Positions 53,141-63,904 are shown, counted from the stretch's first letter. The stretch is 64,000 bases of DNA from Rugamonas rivuli (GCF_009380165.1 NZ_WHUF01000002.1:682001-746000); one strand, 5' to 3'. The notes: generated by a model from the letters alone, not told the origin. Made by a program: numbers and translations.

Positions 53141-53665
53141 ATGCTGAAGAAGATCGCCATCGGTGTCGTCGTTCTGGTTTTGATCGTGCTGGGCCTGGCC
53201 GCCATGCAGCCGGACAGTTATCGCGTGCAGCGCACCATCGCCATCAAGGCGCCGGCCGAGAAGATCCTGCCGCTGATCAGCGACTTCCACAACTGGACGT
53301 CGTGGTCGCCGTGGGAAAAGCTGGACCCCGCCATGAAGCGCACCTTCAGCGGCGCTCCCAAGGACCAGGGCGCGGTCTACGCATGGGATGGCGACGACAA
53401 GGTCGGCTCCGGCCGCATGGAGATCACCGGCCTGACGCCGGCCAAGGTCGATATCAAGCTCGATTTCCTGAAGCCGTTCGAATCGCATTGCCAGACCGTG
53501 TTCGCACTGGAGACCAAGGGCGATATCACCACCGTGAGCTGGACCATGTCCGGCCCCAGCGAATTCATGACCAAGTTGATGGGCCTCGTGGTGAGCATGG
53601 ACAGCATGATAGGCAAGGACTTCGAGGCCGGCCTGGCCAATATGAAGGCGGTGGCCGAGAAATAG
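53141..53665 (+). CDS. SRPBCC-family protein with N-terminal membrane anchor
   Basis: A 174-residue protein. A membrane helix (about 4-22, IAIGVVVLVLIVLGLAAM) is followed by a START-like SRPBCC domain: RTIAIKAPAEKILPLISDFHNWTSWSPW, KVGSGRMEITGLTPAKVDIKLDFLKPF and the C-terminal long helix ending GLANMKAVAEK. These bind hydrophobic ligands in a deep cavity. It follows the P450 gene by 49 bases on the same strand, so both may handle a common hydrophobic compound, which is only inference. Confidence 0.86.
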   Translation: MLKKIAIGVVVLVLIVLGLAAMQPDSYRVQRTIAIKAPAEKILPLISDFHNWTSWSPWEKLDPAMKRTFSGAPKDQGAVYAWDGDDKVGSGRMEITGLTPAKVDIKLDFLKPFESHCQTVFALETKGDITTVSWTMSGPSEFMTKLMGLVVSMDSMIGKDFEAGLANMKAVAEK

Positions 53666-53683
53666 CATATGCGGAGGTGGGCC

Positions 53684-54124
53684 ATGAACTTGCGTCTGAG
53701 ACGGGTGGTGGCGGTGCTGGCGATGCCGGCGGTATTGATGTCGGCCGCCGAAGCGGCGCCGCCGGTGCGGCAGAGCCATCCCGTCATCGGCACCTGGCGG
53801 ATCACGATGCCCGATGGTTCATGCAGCGAGACCTACCGCATCCGCAGCGACGGCACCACGCTGGTGTTCAGCAACGAGGAGGTGGCCGAGTCCACCTTCT
53901 CCATCAGCGACCAGCCGGACAAGGACGGCTTCTACAAGGAGGTCGACACCATCGTCAAGGATAACGGCAAGCGCGATTGCCTTGGCGATGTGAGCGAGGT
54001 GGGACATTCGTCCACCACCTATCTGCTATTCCATCCCAGCGGCGACATGTTCCTGATGTGCGTGGAGCGGCGTACCGACAAATGCCTGGGGCCCTTCATC
54101 CGGGTCAAGGGCAACGCGATCTAG
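53684..54124 (+). CDS. Hypothetical exported protein
   Basis: A 146-residue protein from ATG 53684, chosen because GGAGG lies 6 bases upstream. A signal peptide (LRRVVAVLAMPAVLMSAAEA) is followed by a small beta-rich domain (HPVIGTWRITMPDGSCSETYRI, ADSTFSISDQ-like strands) with four cysteines that could form two disulfides. The GTWR opening recalls lipocalin-like domains, which is tentative. It starts 18 bases after the SRPBCC gene and overlaps the convergent AraC gene by four bases. Confidence 0.72.
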   Translation: MNLRLRRVVAVLAMPAVLMSAAEAAPPVRQSHPVIGTWRITMPDGSCSETYRIRSDGTTLVFSNEEVAESTFSISDQPDKDGFYKEVDTIVKDNGKRDCLGDVSEVGHSSTTYLLFHPSGDMFLMCVERRTDKCLGPFIRVKGNAI

Positions 54125-55140
54125 GCACGATAGGCGCCGGGATTGACGCCGGCCCATTCCTTGAACGCGTGGTTGAACGCGCTCTGCTCCTGGTAGCCCA
54201 GCAGGAAGGCGATATCCACCAGGCTCAGTTCCGGCTGGCGCAGATAGTCCTTGGCCAGCGCGAAGCGGGCCTGGTCCAGGATCTGCTGGAAGGTCGCGCC
54301 GGCCTCGCTCAACTTGCGTTGCAGCGTGCGCGGCGACAGTTTCAATTCTTCGGCGATGGACGCCAGCCGCACCTGGCCGTGGGCGAGGTTGCGGACGATG
54401 GCGGCATGCACCTGCTGGGTGATGGCGTTGTCGGGCTGCGCACGCTGGCGCAGCAGCTGTTCGGCGTGCTGCTGCAGCACCGGGTAGAGGCTGACGTCGG
54501 CGTTCGGCACCGGGTAGGCCAACAGGGCGGCGTCGAAGCTGGCGACGTTGGCCGCCGCGCCGAAGGCTGGCATGGCGCCCAGCACGCGCACATATTCGTC
54601 GCGGTCTGCGGGGGCGCCGCCGTCGTGGGTCAGGGTCAGCTGCGCGGCGGGCAGCGTGACGCCGGCCAGCCAGTTGCCGAACACGCGTATGCCGGCGAAC
54701 ACGCTGTCGGCCAGGTGGCGCTGGGCCGGGCCGTAGTTGCTGTGCCAGGTGTAGTGGGCCACGCCGTCCGCCACCGTCAAGGCCGAGCGGCCAAGGTCGT
54801 GCGCCAGCTGCTCGTAGCGCATGGTCTGTTCGAAGGCTTGGCCGAAGTCGCGGCAGCTCAGCAAAATCAGGCCGTAGACGCTGTAGGTGCCCAGCTTGAC
54901 GCGCTCCCCCACGTGCAGGCCGAAATGCGGATCGCTGGCCAGTTGGGCGCCGATGTCGAGCAGGCGTACGTAGTCGTCGGCGTGCAGCGAGTCGGGCAGG
55001 GGCTGCAGGGCGCCGGACGGCATGCCGGCTGCGTGCTCCAGCGCCGCGGCCGTGACGCCGCGCGCTGCCGCCGCTTCGAGCAGGGGCTGCAGATAGGAGC
55101 CGGCCACGCGGCGCGTCAGGTCAGCGTGCGGGCTTGGCAT
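54121..55140 (-). CDS. AraC-family transcriptional regulator
   Basis: A 339-residue regulator. An N-terminal arabinose-binding-like domain of the OruR/ArgR type (about 20-205) contains ALEHAAGMPSGALQ and YGLILLSCRDFGQAFEQTMRY. The C-terminal AraC domain (about 235-335) has VRLASIAEELKLSPRTLQRKLSEAGATFQQIL and IAFLLGYQEQSAFNHAFKEWAGVNPGAYR. It is divergent from the glycerol operon with 122 bases between starts, so it is the most likely regulator of that operon. Confidence 0.9.
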   Translation of the reverse strand: MPSPHADLTRRVAGSYLQPLLEAAAARGVTAAALEHAAGMPSGALQPLPDSLHADDYVRLLDIGAQLASDPHFGLHVGERVKLGTYSVYGLILLSCRDFGQAFEQTMRYEQLAHDLGRSALTVADGVAHYTWHSNYGPAQRHLADSVFAGIRVFGNWLAGVTLPAAQLTLTHDGGAPADRDEYVRVLGAMPAFGAAANVASFDAALLAYPVPNADVSLYPVLQQHAEQLLRQRAQPDNAITQQVHAAIVRNLAHGQVRLASIAEELKLSPRTLQRKLSEAGATFQQILDQARFALAKDYLRQPELSLVDIAFLLGYQEQSAFNHAFKEWAGVNPGAYRA

Positions 55141-55262
55141 GATCGAACAAGGCGGATGTCATGAAAGCGCAATACCAGGTGGGTTCGTTATCTTATTCTG
55201 TTGTCATTGAAACTCGGTGCGCGCCAGTATAGCAAGCGCTCCGCTACGCAGACAGGAAAACA

Positions 55263-56855
55263 ATGAGACGCTGGAACGGTTGGGGTGACGATACGATAGA
55301 GTTTGCGCTGAATGACGATGCGCTGGGCTTTCTGGCGCAGCGCATAGGCAGGGGCTTGCCGGTGGCGGATGCGGCGTTCGAACAGGCTTGCGCGCAGATC
55401 GCGCCTTCGCGGCTGCCGCCGCACGCGCTGGTGGACACGGCCCCCGAGGTCCGGCTGCGCAGCGCGCTGGGCCAGAGCCTGCCGGACTGGCTGCGCCTGC
55501 GCTACGGCGTGATCGGCACGGCGCCGGATGGCGTGGCTTACCCGGAAAGCGCCGAGCAGGTAAGGGAGTTGATCGATTACGCGCAGCAGTTCGGCGTGGC
55601 GCTGATACCGCAGGGCGGCGGCACCAGCGTGGCCGGGCACTTGACCGCGCCGGCAGGCGCGCAGCCGGTGCTGTCGGTGAACCTGACGCGCTTGCGCCAG
55701 CTGCATTACCTCGATACCGAATCGCAGCTGGCGACCTTCGGCGCCGGCGTGTTCGGGCCGGACCTGGAGGCGCAGCTGCGCGCGCGCGGCTACACGCTGG
55801 GCCACTTCCCGCAGTCGTTCGAGTATTCGACGCTGGGCGGCTGGGTGGTGACGCGTTCGTCCGGCCAGCAATCCCTGCGTTATGGGCGCATCGAGCAGAT
55901 GTTCAGGGGCGGCAAGGTGGAGACGCCGGCTGGCACGCTGGATATCCCGACCTTCCCGGCGTCGGCGGCGGGCACGGACCTGCGCGAGGTGGTGCTGGGC
56001 TCCGAAGGGCGACTGGGCATCCTGACCGAGGCCACGGTGCGCGTGACGCCGCTGCCGGAGTACGAGGCTTTCCATGCGGTGTTCTTCCCGAGCTGGGAGG
56101 CGGCGGAGACTGCGGTGCGGCAGGTGGTGCAGGCGGGGTTGTCGCTGTCGATGCTGCGTTTGTCGAATCCGTTGGAGACGACCACCATGCTGGCGCTGGC
56201 CGGCCACAAGAAATTGATCTCGGCGCTGGAGCGCTATCTGTCCTGGCGCGGCTGCAAGGACGGCAAGTGCATGCTGATGATAGGCGTGAGCGGACGCAAG
56301 GCCGCAGCCAAGGCGGCGCTGCGGGATGCGCTGGTGCTGGTGGCGCCGCACGGCGGCGTGCATATCGGCCGCAAGATGGGCGACAAGTGGAAGCAGAACC
56401 GCTTCCGCAACGTCTACCTGCGCAACGCGGCCTGGCAGCACGGCTATGCGATCGATACGGTGGAGACGGCGGTGGACTGGCCGCGCGTCGGCACGATGAT
56501 GCAGGCGGTGGAGGCGGCGGCCGCCGATGCGCTGGCGCAGTACGGCGAGAAGGTGCACGCCTACACGCACTTGTCGCACCTGTATGTGCAGGGCGCCAGC
56601 GTTTATTCGACCTTTGTGTACCGGCTGGCCGGCGACTATGAACAGGACCTGGCGCGCTGGCGCACGCTCAAGCATGCGGTGAGCATGGCGATCGTCGAAA
56701 ACGGCGGCACCATCAGCCATCAGCACGGCGTGGGCAGCGACCATGCGCCGTATCTGGTGGCGGAGAAGGGCGAGTTGGGCTTGGCGGCGATGCAGGCCTT
56801 GTTCAGCCACTTCGATCCGCAGCAGATCATGAACCCAGGGAAGCTGCTGCCATGA
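55263..56855 (+). CDS. Alkyldihydroxyacetonephosphate synthase-like flavoprotein
   Basis: A 530-residue VAO-type FAD protein. FAD domain motifs IPQGGGTSVAGHL (115-127) and HFPQSFEYSTLGGWVVTRSSG (181-201) match ether-lipid AGPS, as do LGSEGRLGILTEATVRV and Tyr448 in GASVYSTFVY. The AGPS HHH motif reads SHQHGVG here (His486, Gln487, His488), so the middle histidine is changed. AGPS swaps the acyl chain of acyl-DHAP for a fatty alcohol. A glycolate or 2-hydroxyacid dehydrogenase function is the alternative. The next two genes handle glycerol phosphate, which supports a DHAP-linked role. The stop overlaps the next ATG (ATGA). Confidence 0.82.
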   Translation: MRRWNGWGDDTIEFALNDDALGFLAQRIGRGLPVADAAFEQACAQIAPSRLPPHALVDTAPEVRLRSALGQSLPDWLRLRYGVIGTAPDGVAYPESAEQVRELIDYAQQFGVALIPQGGGTSVAGHLTAPAGAQPVLSVNLTRLRQLHYLDTESQLATFGAGVFGPDLEAQLRARGYTLGHFPQSFEYSTLGGWVVTRSSGQQSLRYGRIEQMFRGGKVETPAGTLDIPTFPASAAGTDLREVVLGSEGRLGILTEATVRVTPLPEYEAFHAVFFPSWEAAETAVRQVVQAGLSLSMLRLSNPLETTTMLALAGHKKLISALERYLSWRGCKDGKCMLMIGVSGRKAAAKAALRDALVLVAPHGGVHIGRKMGDKWKQNRFRNVYLRNAAWQHGYAIDTVETAVDWPRVGTMMQAVEAAAADALAQYGEKVHAYTHLSHLYVQGASVYSTFVYRLAGDYEQDLARWRTLKHAVSMAIVENGGTISHQHGVGSDHAPYLVAEKGELGLAAMQALFSHFDPQQIMNPGKLLP

Positions 56856-58474
56856 CGGCGCACTGGCGCAATGGCGGGCGCTCCGCGTTGACGGATCTGC
56901 TGGCGCGCGAGTGGGATGTGATCGTGATCGGCGGCGGCATCACCGGTGCGGGGATATTGCTGGAAGCGTCGCGGCGAGGGTTGACGGTGCTGCTGGTGGA
57001 GCAGCGCGATTTTGCCTGGGGTACGTCGAGCCGGTCTTCGAAGCTGGTGCATGGCGGTTTGCGCTATCTGAAGGAGGGCCAGTTTGCGCTGACCCGCGAG
57101 TCGGTGCAGGAGCGGCAGCATCTGCTGCAGCATGCGGCCGGGTTGGTGGAACCGCAGAGCTTTGCGTTCGGCGATTACGAGGGGCGCAAACCGGGCAAGC
57201 GCATGTTCCTGCTTGGGCTGGCGATCTACGACCGGATGGCGGGGCAGAAGGGGCGGCATTACTTTGGATTGAACGAGTTCGGGGCGCTGGCGCCGAATGT
57301 GTCGACTGTTGGGCTCAAGGGAGGCATGGTCTACACCGATGCCAAGACCGACGATGCGCGGCTGGTCATGCGCGTGCTGCAGGAGGCGCAGCAGCTTGGC
57401 GGCGTGGCTGTCAATTACATGGCAGCGGAGTCGCTGCTGCGGGTGGATGGCGGTGGGGTTCGCGGCGTGAGGCTGCGCGACGGCGTGAGCGGCGCGGTGC
57501 ACAAGGTGCGCGCGAAGCTGGTCATCAGCGCGACCGGTGCGTGGGCGGACGGCTTGCGTACGCAAGGCTCCTCGTCTGGCAAGGCCGCTGCGGCCAAGCC
57601 TCGGCTGCGGCCTTTGCGCGGCAGCCATCTGGTGCTGCCTGCCTGGCGCTTGCCGCTGGCGCAGGCGATCAGTTTGATGCATCCGCTGGATGGGCGGCCG
57701 GTGTTCGCCTTCCCGTGGGAGGGCGTGACGCTGGTGGGCACCACGGATGTGGATCACAAGGACGATCTGTCGCGCGAGGCTGCGATTACGCGGGCCGAAG
57801 TCGATTATCTGATGGCGGCGGTGCACGACCAGTTCCCGCAGCTAGGCTTGCAGGAGCGCGACGTGATCGCCAGCTATGCCGGCGTGCGCCCGGTGATCGA
57901 CAGCGGCAAGGCCGATCCGTCGAAGGAGGGACGCGACCATGCGCTGTGGCTGGAAGACGGGTTGCTGACGGTGACAGGCGGGAAGCTGACCACGTTCCGC
58001 GTGATCGCGCTCGATGCGCTCAAGCTGGCGGCGACGCTGCTGCCGGAGTGGCGCGACAAGCTGGAGCCGCAGCCGGTGTTCGGCGCGGCTGCCGGTGCGA
58101 CGGCGGCGCGTGGCCTGCCTTACCAACGGCATCTGCCGGCGGGCCAGGCGCGGCGTCTGCAAGGCCGTTACGGCGCGCTGGCGCAGGAGCTGATCGCGGC
58201 CGCACAGCCGGGCGAACTGGCGCTGATCGCGGGGACGGAGACCATCTGGGCGCAGCTGCGCTGGGCGGCCCGCTGCGAGTCGGTACAGAAGCTGGAGGAC
58301 TTGATGCTGCGCCGCAGTCGTCTCGGCATCCAGCTGCGCGGCGGCGGCGTGGATATCCTCGGCCGCATACGCGCCATCTGTCAGCCGGAGCTGGGCTGGA
58401 GCGACGAGCGATGGGATGCCGAGCAGGCAGCCTATCTGGCATTATGGAATACCCATTACAGTCTGCCCGCATAA
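56852..58474 (+). CDS. Glycerol-3-phosphate dehydrogenase/oxidase (GlpD-like)
   Basis: A 540-residue FAD enzyme oxidising glycerol 3-phosphate to DHAP. The FAD-binding DVIVIGGGITGAGILLEASRRG (22-43) and GTSSRSSKLVHGGLRYL are family signatures, and the C-terminal GlpD cap domain (about 400-535) is present. It acts at the inner membrane and feeds the quinone pool. Translationally coupled to the AGPS-like gene before it and followed by an FGGY kinase after 31 bases. It is probably a second, specialised GlpD rather than the housekeeping one. Confidence 0.9.
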   Translation: MTAHWRNGGRSALTDLLAREWDVIVIGGGITGAGILLEASRRGLTVLLVEQRDFAWGTSSRSSKLVHGGLRYLKEGQFALTRESVQERQHLLQHAAGLVEPQSFAFGDYEGRKPGKRMFLLGLAIYDRMAGQKGRHYFGLNEFGALAPNVSTVGLKGGMVYTDAKTDDARLVMRVLQEAQQLGGVAVNYMAAESLLRVDGGGVRGVRLRDGVSGAVHKVRAKLVISATGAWADGLRTQGSSSGKAAAAKPRLRPLRGSHLVLPAWRLPLAQAISLMHPLDGRPVFAFPWEGVTLVGTTDVDHKDDLSREAAITRAEVDYLMAAVHDQFPQLGLQERDVIASYAGVRPVIDSGKADPSKEGRDHALWLEDGLLTVTGGKLTTFRVIALDALKLAATLLPEWRDKLEPQPVFGAAAGATAARGLPYQRHLPAGQARRLQGRYGALAQELIAAAQPGELALIAGTETIWAQLRWAARCESVQKLEDLMLRRSRLGIQLRGGGVDILGRIRAICQPELGWSDERWDAEQAAYLALWNTHYSLPA

Positions 58475-58505
58475 GTACGGGCAAACATAACGAGACTAGA
58501 GCGAC

Positions 58506-60068
58506 ATGGCCGACCAATACCTTCTTTCCATCGACAACGGCACCCAGAGCGTGCGCGCATTGCTGTTCGATTTAAACGGCAACCTCGCCGCCAAGGCGCA
58601 GGTGCATTTGCAGGCTTACTTCTCCGATCATCCCGGTTGGGCGGAGCATGACGCCGACGGTTATTGGAAGGCGGTCGGCCAGGCGTGCCAGCAGCTTTGG
58701 GCATCCACCGATATTCCGCGTTCCGCCATCAAGGGCGTGGCGGTGACGACGCAGCGCGGCACGGTGGTCAACCTGGACCGCGACGGCAAGGTGCTGCGGC
58801 CGGCGATCACGTGGCTGGACCAGCGGCGCGTGGGCAAGCAGAAGCCCTTGAGCTTCCTGTGGCGCACGGCGTTCAAGCTGGCGCGCGTGTCCGGCACTAT
58901 CGAGTACTTCAGGCGCGAGGCGGAGATCAACTGGATCGCCGAGCATCAGCCGGACATCTGGGCCAGGACCGACAAGTATCTGCTGCTGTCGGGCTTTCTC
59001 AATTTCCGTTTGTGCGGACGGCATGTCGATTCCATCGGCTCTCAGGTGGCTTACCTGCCGTTCGATTACAAGCGCCACAAGTGGGCCGGCGCGCGCGACT
59101 GGAAGTGGGAGGCGCTGGCCGTGCGCAAGGAGATGCTGCCGGAGTTGGTGGAGCCGGGCACGGCGATCGGCGCGATCACCGCCGCCGCCGCCGAGGCGAC
59201 CGGCATCCCGGAAGGTACGCCGCTGGTGGCCGCCGCCGCCGACAAGGCCTGCGAGGTGATAGGCGCCGGTGCGCTGGAGCCGCACATCGCCTGCCTGAGC
59301 TACGGCACCACGGCGACCATCAACACCACCACTAAAAAATACGTCGAGGTGACGCCGTTGATACCGCCTTATCCGGCGGCCATTCCCGGCGCCTACAGTA
59401 CGGAGGTGCAGATCTTCCGGGGCTACTGGATGGTGAACTGGTTCAAGGAGCAGTTCGGACACTTCGAACAGATGGCCGGCGCGCAGCAGGGCATGGCGCC
59501 GGAGGCGATGTTCGATCTGCTGGTGAACGAGGTGCCGCCTGGGTCGATGGGCTTGATGCTGCAGCCTTACTGGAGTCCGGGCATCCGGACGCCGGGGCCG
59601 GAGGCCAAGGGGGCGATGATCGGTTTCGGCGATGTGCACACGCGCGCCCATATGTACCGGGCGATCCTTGAAGGCCTGGCCTACGCGCTACGCGAGGGCA
59701 AGGAGCGCATCGAGAAGCGCAGCGGCGTGCCGGTGACGGAGTTGCGCGTAGCCGGCGGCGGCTCGCAGAGCGATGCGGCGATGCAGCTCACTGCCGATAT
59801 CTTTGGCCTGCCGGCGGCGCGCGCGCATGTGTACGAGACGTCGGGACTGGGCGCGGCGATTGCGATCGCGGCGGGCCTGGGGCTGCACAAGGACTTCGAC
59901 AGCGCGACGCGCGCGATGACGCGGCCGGGCAGGGTGTTCCAGCCTATCGCGGCGAACCGGCAGATCTACGACAAGCTGTATCGGCGCGTGTACCTGAACA
60001 TGTACCGGCAGCTGCAGCCGATGTATCAGGAGATCGCCGATATCACGGGTTATCCTGAGCAGCTTTGA
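58506..60068 (+). CDS. FGGY-family carbohydrate kinase (glycerol-kinase-like)
   Basis: A 520-residue sugar/polyol kinase. LLSIDNGTQSVRALLFD (phosphate-1 loop), GVAVTTQRGTVVNLD, ACLSYGTTATINTTT and RVAGGGSQSDAAMQL (adenosine site) are present. The N-terminal loop and TQRGTVV are close to glycerol kinases, but the length and the WSPGIRTPGPEAKG segment differ from GlpK. It may phosphorylate glycerol, a glycerol ether or another polyol. Placement after GlpD suggests that it supplies its substrate. Confidence 0.88.
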   Translation: MADQYLLSIDNGTQSVRALLFDLNGNLAAKAQVHLQAYFSDHPGWAEHDADGYWKAVGQACQQLWASTDIPRSAIKGVAVTTQRGTVVNLDRDGKVLRPAITWLDQRRVGKQKPLSFLWRTAFKLARVSGTIEYFRREAEINWIAEHQPDIWARTDKYLLLSGFLNFRLCGRHVDSIGSQVAYLPFDYKRHKWAGARDWKWEALAVRKEMLPELVEPGTAIGAITAAAAEATGIPEGTPLVAAAADKACEVIGAGALEPHIACLSYGTTATINTTTKKYVEVTPLIPPYPAAIPGAYSTEVQIFRGYWMVNWFKEQFGHFEQMAGAQQGMAPEAMFDLLVNEVPPGSMGLMLQPYWSPGIRTPGPEAKGAMIGFGDVHTRAHMYRAILEGLAYALREGKERIEKRSGVPVTELRVAGGGSQSDAAMQLTADIFGLPAARAHVYETSGLGAAIAIAAGLGLHKDFDSATRAMTRPGRVFQPIAANRQIYDKLYRRVYLNMYRQLQPMYQEIADITGYPEQL

Positions 60069-60117
60069 TGTCGCCTCGTGGCATAATATAAATTGAATAA
60101 CAATTTATGTGTGGTGG

Positions 60118-61071
60118 ATGATGAAACCTCTGGTTGCGTGTGTGTTCCTGCTGTCGCATTTTGCCGCCAGCGCCGATGATGCGTTGTTGGGTTGCTGGCG
60201 CAACCAGCAAGTGCATGTGACGCTTGCCGACCAGTCTTTCAATGACCAGAACCGCGACTGCGTTACCGAATACGATGCGCAATTCGTGCGTTCGCGCTGT
60301 CATGCCGCGTCAGGCCTGACGGAGACCTTGTCGGCCTATCAGCGGATTGGCGCGGACACGCTGCGCGTGACGCCGCTCGACCCGGTGAGCCGGGAAGCCA
60401 AGGGGGCGCCTTCGGAAGTTCGCTATCGGATTGAGGATCAGTGGCTGCTGATCGACCGGGAGTTCCCGGATGCCGGCGCCAAGGCGGCTGCGGCCAAACA
60501 GCCGCGCAGTGTGAAGTCGGTTTCCGTGCGCGTGCGGCCGAAGGGGCTTGCTCCAACCGTTGATTGCACGCCGCGCGGCGACAGCAAACTCAGAATCGGA
60601 AACGCGCCTGTCAGCTCGCTGGCGATGACCTTGCCGTCCGGGTGGCAGCCATTGCTGATCGACCCCAATACCGACAGGCGCCTGCACCCGGCCGTCAATA
60701 CCAGCCTGTTTATCGGCGCGTTTATTCCTGCCGGCGCATCCGTCGATCAGCCAGGTCCGGCCCAGATGGTGCTGGTGCTTGATGACGTGCGGTCCGGGGC
60801 TATCGCCGTCCACGCGAAGGAGTTTGCCGCCATCAAGAAGCGCTTCGCCGCCGAACTGGGCGCGGCCAAACTGACGTGCGACGAAGTGGATAGAGTGTGC
60901 GCCTTTGTTCCCGAAGACGCAGGCGGGGCATACACAGAGATGCTCAACGTGAACGGGCGCGTCGCCATCGTCATCAGTTCGATGGTCCGCCCGCAAGGCG
61001 ACGCCAAGCCGGCGCTACGCGAATCCGCACAGGTCTTCGCGCAGCGGCTGCGTGCCGATAACGCCCAATAA
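60118..61071 (+). CDS. Hypothetical exported protein
   Basis: A 317-residue protein with a signal peptide (MKPLVACVFLLSHFAASA). The first half (DDALLGCWRNQQVHVTLAD) has the style of lipocalin-like domains, and a second half of about 150 residues begins near SSLAMTLPSGW. No family recognised. The frame begins at a GTG (60109), but ATG 60118 or 60121 follows a weak GGTGG and fits the signal better. It lies 49 bases after the kinase gene; an AT-rich region between them suggests a separate promoter. Confidence 0.72.
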   Translation: MMKPLVACVFLLSHFAASADDALLGCWRNQQVHVTLADQSFNDQNRDCVTEYDAQFVRSRCHAASGLTETLSAYQRIGADTLRVTPLDPVSREAKGAPSEVRYRIEDQWLLIDREFPDAGAKAAAAKQPRSVKSVSVRVRPKGLAPTVDCTPRGDSKLRIGNAPVSSLAMTLPSGWQPLLIDPNTDRRLHPAVNTSLFIGAFIPAGASVDQPGPAQMVLVLDDVRSGAIAVHAKEFAAIKKRFAAELGAAKLTCDEVDRVCAFVPEDAGGAYTEMLNVNGRVAIVISSMVRPQGDAKPALRESAQVFAQRLRADNAQ

Positions 61072-61080
61072 TTCAAGATA

Positions 61081-62445
<1,365 letters not shown>

Positions 62446-62710
62446 AGGCTGGCCTGATTTGAAAGTGACTATCCGTTCAAATCATAACGCGTCGGCCCCG
62501 CTCCGGGTGAAAAAAAATCCGCTGTTTTTCGAGGATTGCTTCGGAATTGGCAAGCATGCCACGCCAGCATGCTATTGGCTTACTTAATGTTGATGGGATG
62601 CTATGGCTTTGCGCGGTTTCCGTGACTTTTGGTGATAAAGTCGCGGCGGCAGTGTTGTATTTCGGCGGGGGGGATGTGGGCGGCGGACGCCGCCCACGAG
62701 GTATGACGAC
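62446..62710. promoter_or_regulatory. 265-base intergenic region with hairpin
   Basis: No credible gene is present. A perfect inverted repeat at 62676-62697 (GTGGGCGGCG and CGCCGCCCAC around GA) lies just after the aminotransferase stop on the minus strand and may end its transcript, though no T-run follows. The rest holds the promoter of the response-regulator cyclase and unremarkable sequence. Confidence 0.5.
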
Positions 62711-63904
62711 TTAGATCTTGGCGGCGATCAGTTTGCCCAGGATCTCGATGCCGGTACGGATGCGGTCCGGCGCCACGGTGACGAAGGACAGGCGCAGCGT
62801 GTTGGTCTCCGGCTCGTTGGCGTAGAACGGCGAACCCGGTACGAAGGCAACCTTCTGGGCGATGGCTTCGTCCAGCAGTTTCATGGCGTCGATGTGCTTA
62901 GGCAGCGTGACCCAGATGAACATGCCGCCTTCCGGCTTGGTCCACTCGACGCCGGCCGGGAAGTGCTGGGCCATCGCGTCCAGCATGACTTGGCACTGGT
63001 CGCCGTACAGGGCGCGGATTTTCGGGATGTGGCGGCCCAGGAAGCCGTCCTTGATCACTTCGTGCACGACCATCTGGGTCAGCTGCGAGGTGTGCAGGTC
63101 GGCGGCTTGCTTGGCCAGTTCCAGGCGGCGCACCAGCGGCAGCGGGGCGACCACGTAGCCCAGGCGGATGCCAGGGGTCAGCACCTTGGAGAAGGAGCCC
63201 ATGTAGATCACGCCGTCCGGGTTCATCGCCACCATCTTCGGCAGCGGGTCGCCTTTGTAGCTCAGGGCGCCGTACGGGTCGTCTTCGATCAGCGGCAGGC
63301 CGAGGCGGGCGCAGGTTTCCACCAGCTCCAGGCGGCGCTCGACGGACAGGGTGCGGCCGGTCGGGTTCTGGAAGTTCGGCAGCGCGTACAGCAGGCGGGC
63401 ACCGGCGGCGACTTTGTCCAGCGACGACGGCACCAGGCCGTGTTCGTCGGTGTCGACCGATTTGAATTCAGGACGGTAGACCGAGAACGCTTGCAGCGCG
63501 CCCAGGTAGGACGGGGTCTCGACCAGCACGCGGCTGCCTTCGTCGATCAGCACTTTGCCCAGCAGATCCAGCGCTTGCTGCGAGCCGGAAGTCATCAGCA
63601 CCTGTTCCGGCACGATTTTGGCGCCGTTGGTGGAGAGGGAGTCTGCGATCCACTGGCGCAGCGGCAGGTAGCCGTCGGTCGGGCCGTATTGCAGGGCGAC
63701 CTTGCCGTTTTCGCTCAGTACCTTGTCGAAGGCGGCTTTCATTTCGTCGACCGGGAAGGTCAGCGGCGATGGCAGGCCGCCGGCGAAGGAGATGATCTCA
63801 GGCTGCTGGGTGATCTTCAGAATTTCGCGGATGAAGGACGATTGCAGCTGGTCGGCGCGTTCGGAGAAGCGCCACTGGATCGGATTCGGGTTTTCGATTT
63901 TCAT
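62711..63904 (-). CDS. PLP-dependent aminotransferase, LysN/MocR-core type
   Basis: A 397-residue fold-type I aminotransferase without a DNA-binding domain. ISFAGGLPSPLTFP opens it; LMTSGSQQALDLLGKVL, NFQNPTGRTL, EDDPYGALSYKGD and the PLP lysine in GSFSKVLTPGIRLGY follow. The pattern is of 2-aminoadipate/aromatic aminotransferases such as LysN, often annotated as valine-pyruvate or kynurenine aminotransferase. ATG 63904 begins MKIENPNPIQWRFSERADQL. The substrate is not fixed by sequence. No operon partner is visible in the window. Confidence 0.9.
   Translation of the reverse strand: MKIENPNPIQWRFSERADQLQSSFIREILKITQQPEIISFAGGLPSPLTFPVDEMKAAFDKVLSENGKVALQYGPTDGYLPLRQWIADSLSTNGAKIVPEQVLMTSGSQQALDLLGKVLIDEGSRVLVETPSYLGALQAFSVYRPEFKSVDTDEHGLVPSSLDKVAAGARLLYALPNFQNPTGRTLSVERRLELVETCARLGLPLIEDDPYGALSYKGDPLPKMVAMNPDGVIYMGSFSKVLTPGIRLGYVVAPLPLVRRLELAKQAADLHTSQLTQMVVHEVIKDGFLGRHIPKIRALYGDQCQVMLDAMAQHFPAGVEWTKPEGGMFIWVTLPKHIDAMKLLDEAIAQKVAFVPGSPFYANEPETNTLRLSFVTVAPDRIRTGIEILGKLIAAKI

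Noticed and set aside
55188..58575. Large alternative frames (540 and 554 residues) over the AGPS-like and GlpD-like genes
   Set aside because: Arg/His/Gln- or Gly/Ala-rich shadows; the supported frames contain complete FAD-binding and catalytic motifs.
62676..62697. Hairpin as a definite intrinsic terminator
   Set aside because: The 10-base arms are perfect, but no T-run follows on either strand, so it is listed only as part of the intergenic region.
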